Positions 1 through 5,466 of a stretch of DNA of 6,173 nucleotides are shown piece by piece; within the stretch, counting starts at the first letter, position 1, and each line of letters opens with the position of its first letter. Source of the DNA: Gammaproteobacteria bacterium (GTDB lineage: Bacteria; Pseudomonadota; Gammaproteobacteria; Chromatiales; Sedimenticolaceae). The DNA is taken from assembly GCA_020445245.1 (NCBI GenBank), contig JAGRHB010000122.1, positions 1 to 6,173 of the forward strand. The letters are read 5' to 3'. The notes below the pieces were generated by a model, which worked only from the letters and a program-made list of their open reading frames with translations, had not been told where the DNA came from and searched no databases. The translations under genes and the position numbers were made by a program.

Positions 1-2
1 TG

Positions 3-95
3 GTGCATGGCGAACCGGTGAAGAACCGCGAGGCACTGGCGAATCCCCAGGCACTGGACCTGTTCATCGACATCCCGGAGTTGCGTAGAGGCTGA
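3..95 (+). CDS. C-terminal end of an unrecognised protein (5' end outside window)
   Basis: One frame is open from the left edge to a TGA stop at 93-95 and encodes the last 30 residues of a protein, starting VHGEPVKNRE and ending FIDIPELRRG. The other two + frames are closed by stops at 19-21 and 86-88. Codon use (G/C-rich third positions) matches the real genes nearby, which supports a genuine coding end. The tail is hydrophilic with a short hydrophobic stretch (ALDLFIDI) and shows no membrane segment or motif that I can assign to a family. The gene is convergent with the BKACE gene, with only 15 bp between the two stop codons and no clear terminator in that gap. The function is unknown. Confidence 0.55.
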   Translation: MHGEPVKNREALANPQALDLFIDIPELRRG

Positions 96-110
96 GCGTT
101 TGCGCTGTGC

Positions 111-941
111 CTATGCCGTCGGCCGCAACAGGGTGCGCGCCGTCGCGCCGTCGGCCAGCGGCCGTCCGAGTGCCGCCGCCAGTTCGCGGACCTGCATCAC
201 CAGGTCGGCGTTGCTGCCGGCAGGCGAGCCGTCCTTGAGCGCCAGGTTGTTCTCGAACCCGACACGCACGTGCCCACCCAGGGCGGCTGCCGTTGCTGTG
301 CAGCGGTGTTCGCCGGCGCCGAATGCGCACACCATCCACGGCGCTTCGTGAGACAGCTCGTCGAGAAAGGGTAGCAGTGCGCGAGGGTCCGATGTCTGGC
401 CGGCGCTGTAGCGGCCGAGGACGAACAGCAGCGGCAGCGCGAGTGCCGGGATCACCCCACGTTCGCGCAGTACCTGGTAGCGGCGCAGCTCGGCGGCCGA
501 GTACAGGATGAACTGCGGGATGATGCCGGCCTCACAGACCCAGGCGAAGAATTCGGCGGCGGCCGACTCGCTGGCCGCGTCGGGTACCAGTTCGCGGATC
601 GCCAGCGATACGCAGTCCGGTCTGAGTTCCCGTACGAGTGCCATCTGCGCCGGCGCAAGGAATTTTCCGGCGGCCTCAGTCGTGACCTGGATCAGCAGGC
701 GATCGCCGAGGGCATTGCGTACCGCGTCGATGGCATGTCGGTAGGTGTCGGCATCCAGACTGTGGGCGCCGTTCGCATCGCGCACATGCAGGTGCAGCAT
801 GCTCGCGCCCTCGTTCGCACAGGCCGCCGCTGTGTGCGCGATCTGCTGCGCGGAGACCGGCAGGGCGGGGTGGTCAGCCGGGCTCTTGTAAGCACCGGTC
901 GGTGCCACCGCAATGATCAGTGGGCCGGTGTCGTCGTTCAC
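111..941 (-). CDS. Beta-keto acid cleavage enzyme (BKACE/Kce family, DUF849)
   Basis: This 276-residue protein has the usual length and motifs of the BKACE family. These zinc-dependent TIM-barrel enzymes condense a beta-keto acid with acetyl-CoA, giving acetoacetate (or an analogue) plus a new acyl-CoA. Seen directly: the N-terminal strand IIAVAPTGA (9-17), ADHPALP (22-28), the metal-binding motif HLHVRD with His50 and His52, QVTTEAAG (85-92), and the C-terminal motif VRVGFENNL (225-233) with Arg226 and the third metal ligand Glu230. The start is GTG at 941, because the ATG position reads GTG; the stop is TAG. No strong Shine-Dalgarno precedes it. The start overlaps the upstream aminotransferase stop by 4 bp, so it is probably translated by coupling. 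Two usually acidic active-site positions carry amides (Gln143 in the PQF motif, Asn231 in ENN), which points to a sub-branch with a different substrate from 3-keto-5-aminohexanoate. The protein is cytoplasmic. The family is certain; the substrate cannot be read from the sequence. Confidence 0.93.
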   Translation of the reverse strand: MNDDTGPLIIAVAPTGAYKSPADHPALPVSAQQIAHTAAACANEGASMLHLHVRDANGAHSLDADTYRHAIDAVRNALGDRLLIQVTTEAAGKFLAPAQMALVRELRPDCVSLAIRELVPDAASESAAAEFFAWVCEAGIIPQFILYSAAELRRYQVLRERGVIPALALPLLFVLGRYSAGQTSDPRALLPFLDELSHEAPWMVCAFGAGEHRCTATAAALGGHVRVGFENNLALKDGSPAGSNADLVMQVRELAAALGRPLADGATARTLLRPTA

Positions 942-2264
942 GGCAACACGACATCCAAGGTCTGCACCAGCAGTTCAACCACCTGGTCGATCTGCGGGGC
1001 ATCGATGATGAACGGTGGCGCCAGCAGCACGTGGTCGCCGCGCGCGCCGTCGATGGTGCCGCCCATCGGGTAACACATCAAGCCGCGTGTCATTGCCTCC
1101 TGCTTGATCTTGGCGTGGATCTTCTGGGCGGGGGAGAAAGGTTCCCTGGTGAGGCGATTGGCGACGATCTCGATGCCGCGAAACAGCCCGCGCCCGCGGA
1201 TGTCGCCGACATGCGGGTGATCACCGAGACGTGTGTGCAGGGCGGCATCCAGCCGCTCACCCATGATCTGCACATTGTCCAGCAGCTGGTCGTCACGTAT
1301 CGCCCGCTGCACCGCGAGTGCTGCGGCGCAGGCGGTCGGGTGCCCCATATAGGTGTGTCCGTGCTGGAAGAAACCGCTGCCGTCACGAATCGTCGCAAAT
1401 ATCCCGCCCGACACCAGGAGCGCCCCGATCGGCTGGTAGCCACCACCCAGGCCCTTGGCGACTGTCAGCAGGTCGGAAAAAAACGATGCCGTCCTGCTCA
1501 CAGGCATACAGGGTGCCGGTACGACCCATGCCGCACATCACCTCGTCGAGCATCAGCAGTACGCCGTGACGATCGCAGATTTCGCGGATGCGGCGGAAGT
1601 AGCCTGGCACCGGTGGTACCGCGCCCGCGGTGGCACCGACGACCGGCTCCGCGACGAAGGCCAATACCGACTCGCTGCCGAGTTCCTCGATTTTTTCCTC
1701 GAGCTCGTTCGCCACGCGCAAGCCGTAGGCTTCCAGACTTTCATCCGGACGCTGGTCGCGATAGGCATAACACGGTGCGATGTGATGAGTCTCGATCAGC
1801 AGCGGTCGGAACTGCTGACGCCGCCATTCGTTGCCGCCGGCTGCCAGTGCGCCCAGCGTGTTGCCGTGGTAGCTCTGACGTCGGGCAATGACGTGGCGGC
1901 GCTGCGGTTGCCCGCGCTCGACTGCATACTGGCGCGCCAGCTTGAGTCCAGCCTCGACCGCCTCCGATCCACCGGACACGAAATACACGCGGTCGAGTCC
2001 GGCCGGTGCCGTCTCGATCAGGACATCAGCCAGCTCCTCCAGCGGCTCATTGGTAAAGAAGCCCGTGTGTGCATAGGCAATCTTGTCCAGCTGCTGTTTG
2101 ATGGCCGCGATCACGGCAGGGTGGCTGTGGCCCAGGCAGGACACCGCGGCGCCTCCCGACGCATCGAGGTATCGCAGGCCGTTGCTATCGACGACGTAGA
2201 TGCCGTCCCCTTTCACTGCTACCGGCAGAGCGCTGCGTGTGTGACGGTGAAAGACATGTTGCAT
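938..2264 (-). pseudogene. Class III PLP-dependent aminotransferase, split by a one-base frameshift
   Basis: Two overlapping - strand frames make up one aminotransferase. The N-terminal part (from ATG at 2264) carries SGGSEAVEAGLKLARQY (97-113, PLP phosphate region), SYHGNT (131-136) and LDEVMCGMGRTGT with Asp240, which contacts the pyridine nitrogen. The C-terminal part carries TVAKGLGGGYQPIG, with the Schiff-base lysine (Lys270 after correction), and HGHTYMGHP. The frames meet at a run of seven T (coding strand). Removing one T restores DGIVFSDLLTVAKG and a continuous 441-residue protein, the normal length for class III omega-aminotransferases. As written, the first frame runs on to 1383 with unrelated residues and stops, so the product would lack the catalytic lysine. 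The rest is uncorrupted, so the lesion is very recent or a sequencing error. The enzyme moves an amino group from an amine or amino acid to a keto acid. The BKACE gene directly downstream suggests that the keto product is a beta-keto acid. No strong Shine-Dalgarno is seen before the ATG. The exact substrate is unknown. Confidence 0.88.
1477..1483 (-). other. T7 homopolymer (coding strand) at the frameshift point
   Basis: Seven consecutive A on the + strand read as GTTTTTTTCC in the aminotransferase coding strand. Upstream reading is ATC GTT TTT TTC; the downstream protein needs TTT TCC GAC CTG. The downstream frame is +1 relative to the upstream one, which equals one extra T. Homopolymers of this kind are the commonest place for insertion/deletion sequencing errors and for replication slippage. 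Confidence 0.85.
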
Positions 2265-2421
2265 GGCTTGGCCCGGGTCTGGGTTGGTCAGTGAACGGGC
2301 ACTTTAGCGCATGGCGACGGGTCCGGCGATGCCTGGATACCGTGCCTGCCGATGCGTGCAGCTAACACTTTTCCTCGAGGTGGCTCACCGCGACGTGACC
2401 CGGAGGCAGTCTTTCCGGTGT
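2265..2421. other. Divergent intergenic spacer, aminotransferase side
   Basis: This is non-coding sequence between the - strand aminotransferase start and the + strand sigma-28 promoter. It should contain the promoter of the aminotransferase-BKACE operon, but I see only a weak -10-like TAAAGT on the - strand (about 2301-2306) with no convincing -35 partner. Short + strand frames across it have no family resemblance and no ribosome-binding site. Confidence 0.5.
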
Positions 2422-2448
2422 TCAATTTTTGCTGCACGCGGCCGATAC
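2422..2448 (+). promoter_or_regulatory. Sigma-28 (FliA) flagellar-class promoter of the chemoreceptor
   Basis: The -35 element TCAATTTT (2422-2429) matches the sigma-28 consensus TAAAGTTT at 6 of 8 positions. After exactly 11 bp, the -10 element GCCGATAC (2441-2448) matches GCCGATAA at 7 of 8. The N11 spacing is the expected one. Transcription would begin near 2455, giving a leader of roughly 43 nt before the ATG at 2498. This places the receptor in the late flagellar/chemotaxis regulon and rules out the upstream in-frame TTG at 2429 as start, because it lies inside the promoter. Confidence 0.8.
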
Positions 2449-2486
2449 AACTGGCATTCCGCGTTTCGAGTACACCAGGCGTTTAC

Positions 2487-2493
2487 AGGGGAA
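2487..2493 (+). promoter_or_regulatory. Ribosome-binding site that fixes the chemoreceptor start
   Basis: AGGGGAA lies about 5-6 bases before the ATG at 2498. It is the only good Shine-Dalgarno near the 5' end of the long frame, so translation should start at MSLQIPG rather than at the TTG 69 bases upstream. Confidence 0.75.
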
Positions 2494-2497
2494 ATCG

Positions 2498-5305
2498 ATG
2501 AGTCTGCAGATACCGGGTCTGACCCAGGGGGCAACGGTCAGGGGGAAGATCTATCGCATGCTGGCGGTTCTGTTCGCCGTGATGCTGGTATTTACCGCGG
2601 GCTATCTGGCCTATAGCCAGCGCGTCCTCGTGGAGCACCTGGTCGAGCATCAGACGACCGACCTGGCCGAGTCCTACTTCGACAACATCAACACACTGAT
2701 GCTGACCGGTGGCATGGCGAATCGTGACATCCCGCGCAACAAGCTGCTCGCGCGGCCCGAGGTCCTGGATGCGCGCATCATCCGTGGCGATGCCGTGGTC
2801 AGGCTCTACGGCCCGGGAAGCGACTATGCCGCGGCGCGCGATGAGCTGGACCACAGTGCACTCACCGGGGAGGCCGTCAAACAGATCCGCGAAGGCGCCG
2901 ATGGCCGGGTCCTGACCGTCCTGGTCCCGCTGAAGGCCAGCAAGGACTTTCGTGGCACCGATTGCATCAGTTGCCATGCCTCGGCAGAGGGCGAAGTGTT
3001 GGGCGCAGTGCGTGTGGACTATTCACTGAGCAGGCTCGATGCGGCGGTCGATCGCGATCTCATGATCAATATCGGTATCAATTCTGCGCTGATGGTCGCC
3101 GGTCTGCTGGTCATCGGGGCAATGTTCTCACGCATCGTGTCCAGCCCGCTGAAGCAGTTGACGGCCATGATGCGTGCGGTGGCCGAGGGGCGTGCCGACT
3201 GGTCGCAGCGCCTGGAGGTCAGGTCGAAGGATGAGATCGGCGAACTTGCCTGCCATTTCAACACGGCGATCGAGAAGTTCGGCAGCATCATCGAGGACAC
3301 CCGGCACCAGAGCGATGAAGCGACCCGGGTAAAGATCGCGCTCGATTGCGTCAGTACCAACGTGATGGTTGCGGACCGGGATTACAACATCATCTATATG
3401 AACCCCGCGGTTCAGACGATGTTCCGGGAGGCCGAGGGTGATCTGCGGGAGCGCCTGCCTGACTTCAACGCCGACGATCTGATGGGGCGCAACATCGACG
3501 TCTTCCATGCCAGACCGACGCACCAGCGCCAACTGCTCGATTCGCTCAGCCAGACTCATGAATCCCAGGTGACTGTGGGTCCACGAACCTTCCGCATCAT
3601 TGCCAATCCGGTGATCGACGGCGAGGGCAGGCGGCTGGGGACAGCCGTCGAATGGTCGGATCTGAGCGCTGAGATCAGGGCCAGGCAGGAAGAGGCGGCG
3701 CGCCTGGAAGAGGAGCGTCGCTACGCCACCGAGAACCTGCGTATCCGTACTGCGCTGGACAATGTCAGCAGCTCGGTAATGGTCGCCGACGCGGACTTCA
3801 ACATCATCTATTGCAACAAGACGCTGTCCACGATGTTCAAGAACGCCGAGCGCGAGCTGCGCAAGGTGTTGCCGCGCTTCGATGCCGACAAGCTGGTCGG
3901 CAGCAATATGGACATCTTTCACAAGGATCCGGGCCACCAGCGGCGACTGCTCGAACACATGCAGTCCACAGTCAGCAGCGAGATGGAGGTCGCCGGCCTG
4001 ACGCTGCGGGTGGTGGCCAACCCGGTGCTGGCTGGCAACGGCGAGCGGCTGGGGACGGTGGTCGAATGGGCCAACCGGACTGCGGAAGTGGCCGTGGAGG
4101 CCGAAATCGACGGTATCGTCGATGCGGCACGGCGTGGCGATCTGGGCAATCGGGTGTCGTTGCAGGGCAAGCAGGGGTTCTTCCTGCAGCTTGCAAAGGG
4201 CATCAATGACCTGGTGGACGTGGTTGACAAGGTGTTCGGTGATATCGCCGCGGCGATGGGCAGGATGGCGTCCGGCGACATGACGCAACCGATCGAACAT
4301 GACTATGCCGGTACCTTTGGCAAGGTCAAGGAAGACGTCAATTCCACCGTGGCCAATATCGGCAGCATCGTGCGCCGGCTGCGCGAATCGACCGAGGACA
4401 TTACCACCGGCGCCGGTGAGATCTCTGTTGGCAACAATAATCTTTCCTCACGCACCGAGCAGCAGGCGTCGGCGCTGCAGCAGACGGCTGCCTCGATGGA
4501 GGAACTGACGTCGACGGTGCGTAACAACGCGGCAAATGCCCAGCAGGCAAACCAGTTGGCGAGCAGCGCCAGCCAGCTGGCATTGCGCGGCGGTGAGGTG
4601 GTTGGCCGCGCGGTGGGTGCGATGGCCGATATCAACTCGGCGAGCAGTCGGATCGCGGAGATCATCGGGGTGATCGACGAGATCGCATTCCAGACCAATC
4701 TGTTGGCGCTCAACGCCTCGGTCGAGGCCGCCCGTGCCGGCGAACAGGGGCGTGGCTTCGCCGTCGTTGCCACCGAGGTCCGCAATCTCGCAGGACGTTC
4801 AGCGACGGCGGCGAAAGAGATCAAGGAACTGATCCGTGATTCCGTCTGCAAGGTACAGGTCGGCACCGACCTGGTTGATGCCTCGGGCAAGACACTGGAG
4901 GAGATCGTCGCCGGCGTGAAGAAGGTCGGTGACATCATCGCCGAGATCGCGGCCGCTTCGGCGGAGCAGTCATCCGGCATCGACCAGGTCAACCAGGCAG
5001 TGACCTCGATGGACGAGGTCACACAACAGAATGCAGCTCTTGCCGAGCAGACTTCAGCAGCATCTGCCGCCATGAGCGACAAGGCGCGGGAGATGGCGGA
5101 CCTGGTCGAGTTTTTCAAGGTGTCGGGCAGGATGCCGGCGGCCACGGCCGAAAAGGTGCCTGCGGCAAAGGCCACAATGCCGCCCAGGTCAAGCTCAGGG
5201 CCGCGTGCGAAAACGGCAACCGGGGCAAAGGCAAAGCCCGCGTACGCGAAGCCGGTCCTGGACTCGCCGCCGTCGATCGACGAGGATGAGTGGGAGGAGT
5301 TCTGA
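2498..5305 (+). CDS. Methyl-accepting chemotaxis protein with periplasmic c-haem motif and tandem Aer2-type PAS domains
   Basis: This 935-residue inner-membrane chemoreceptor would control CheA/CheW and swimming direction. Domains in order: TM1 (about 18-39); periplasmic sensor domain (40-188) with the c-type haem motif CISCH (Cys156, Cys159, His160); TM2 (about 189-211); HAMP (about 212-265); PAS1 (279-392); a charged, probably coiled-coil linker (393-414, [11 protein letters not shown]); PAS2 (417-530); two HAMP-like segments (about 531-585 and 582-625); the MCP signalling hairpin, with tip [20 protein letters not shown] (726-745) and [12 protein letters not shown]; methylation helices around [18 protein letters not shown] and [19 protein letters not shown]; an Ala/Lys/Pro linker (about 876-925); and the terminal pentapeptide EWEEF. 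Both PAS domains keep His (337, 475) and Trp (386, 524) 49 residues apart, as do the haem-ligand His and oxygen-contacting Trp of Pseudomonas Aer2. Likely signals are oxygen or redox state; the ligand assignment is inference. The receptor is transcribed alone from a sigma-28 promoter and followed by a terminator. Its start is set by AGGGGAA. Confidence 0.96.
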   Translation: MSLQIPGLTQGATVRGKIYRMLAVLFAVMLVFTAGYLAYSQRVLVEHLVEHQTTDLAESYFDNINTLMLTGGMANRDIPRNKLLARPEVLDARIIRGDAVVRLYGPGSDYAAARDELDHSALTGEAVKQIREGADGRVLTVLVPLKASKDFRGTDCISCHASAEGEVLGAVRVDYSLSRLDAAVDRDLMINIGINSALMVAGLLVIGAMFSRIVSSPLKQLTAMMRAVAEGRADWSQRLEVRSKDEIGELACHFNTAIEKFGSIIEDTRHQSDEATRVKIALDCVSTNVMVADRDYNIIYMNPAVQTMFREAEGDLRERLPDFNADDLMGRNIDVFHARPTHQRQLLDSLSQTHESQVTVGPRTFRIIANPVIDGEGRRLGTAVEWSDLSAEIRARQEEAARLEEERRYATENLRIRTALDNVSSSVMVADADFNIIYCNKTLSTMFKNAERELRKVLPRFDADKLVGSNMDIFHKDPGHQRRLLEHMQSTVSSEMEVAGLTLRVVANPVLAGNGERLGTVVEWANRTAEVAVEAEIDGIVDAARRGDLGNRVSLQGKQGFFLQLAKGINDLVDVVDKVFGDIAAAMGRMASGDMTQPIEHDYAGTFGKVKEDVNSTVANIGSIVRRLRESTEDITTGAGEISVGNNNLSSRTEQQASALQQTAASMEELTSTVRNNAANAQQANQLASSASQLALRGGEVVGRAVGAMADINSASSRIAEIIGVIDEIAFQTNLLALNASVEAARAGEQGRGFAVVATEVRNLAGRSATAAKEIKELIRDSVCKVQVGTDLVDASGKTLEEIVAGVKKVGDIIAEIAAASAEQSSGIDQVNQAVTSMDEVTQQNAALAEQTSAASAAMSDKAREMADLVEFFKVSGRMPAATAEKVPAAKATMPPRSSSGPRAKTATGAKAKPAYAKPVLDSPPSIDEDEWEEF

Positions 5306-5327
5306 TCGATCCTTCCTGAACCGACAA

Positions 5328-5350
5328 GAAGGGCCCCGGCGGCCCTTTTT
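5328..5350 (+). terminator. Rho-independent terminator after the chemoreceptor
   Basis: The stem AAGGGCC (5329-5335) pairs perfectly with GGCCCTT (5341-5347) around the 5-base loop CCGGC, and T residues follow to 5350. It begins 24 bases after the receptor stop codon, so the receptor is a single-gene transcript. Confidence 0.85.
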
Positions 5351-5407
5351 GTCTGTATTCGGGGCGGTGATCGACAGACACCGGCGCGGCCGGCCGGCGT
5401 ACGCAAA

Positions 5408-5437
5408 ATTGCAATCTTTGTTACTTATAGTTGCAAC
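5408..5437 (+). promoter_or_regulatory. Possible promoter/operator: two TTGCAA palindromes flanking TATAGT
   Basis: Two 8-bp perfect palindromes, ATTGCAAT (5408-5415) and GTTGCAAC (5430-5437), share the core TTGCAA and are centred 22 bp apart, about two helical turns. Between them, overlapping the second by two bases, is TATAGT (5426-5431), a 5/6 match to a -10 box. No -35 box sits at normal spacing, so an activator-dependent or weak promoter is possible. The stretch is AT-rich against a GC-rich background and lies just before the pyruvate-kinase-like gene. The arrangement would suit a dimeric regulator, but I cannot name one. Confidence 0.3.
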
Positions 5438-5466
5438 ACCCTTCCCAAGGCCCGCCAGTTGCACCC

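Noticed and set aside
95..106. Small hairpin AGCG-TTTG-CGCT between the two convergent stop codons
   Set aside because: Only four base pairs and no T-run on either strand, so it is not a credible terminator.
1477..1483. Programmed ribosomal frameshift making a full aminotransferase
   Set aside because: A +1 shift is needed, while classic slippery sites give -1. No stimulatory signal is evident, and the family is not known for recoding, so error or mutation is simpler.
920..1891. Long + strand open frame (323 codons) opposite the aminotransferase
   Set aside because: It is antisense to a clearly homologous gene. Its Arg/Pro/Ala-rich, low-complexity translation is typical of a shadow frame in GC-rich DNA.
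1455..2294. Long + strand open frame (279 codons) opposite the aminotransferase N-terminal half
   Set aside because: Antisense shadow with no family motifs; it ends inside the divergent spacer.
2429..2497. In-frame TTG start extending the chemoreceptor by 23 residues
   Set aside because: It lies within the sigma-28 promoter, has no ribosome-binding site, and the ATG at 2498 has a strong one.
3128..4300. Long - strand open frame (390 codons) opposite the PAS region
   Set aside because: Antisense shadow of the receptor, with a His/Arg/Asp/Val-rich translation and no recognisable domain.
5380..5400. GC-rich CCGGC/GCCGG palindromic cluster after the receptor terminator
   Set aside because: Short overlapping GC palindromes are expected by chance in this GC-rich DNA; no T-run or repeat copy was seen elsewhere in the window.
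4303..5406. Long - strand open frame (367 codons) opposite the MCP signalling domain
   Set aside because: Antisense shadow. It also reads through the terminator, and its Ser/Ala-rich translation mirrors the MCP helix codons.
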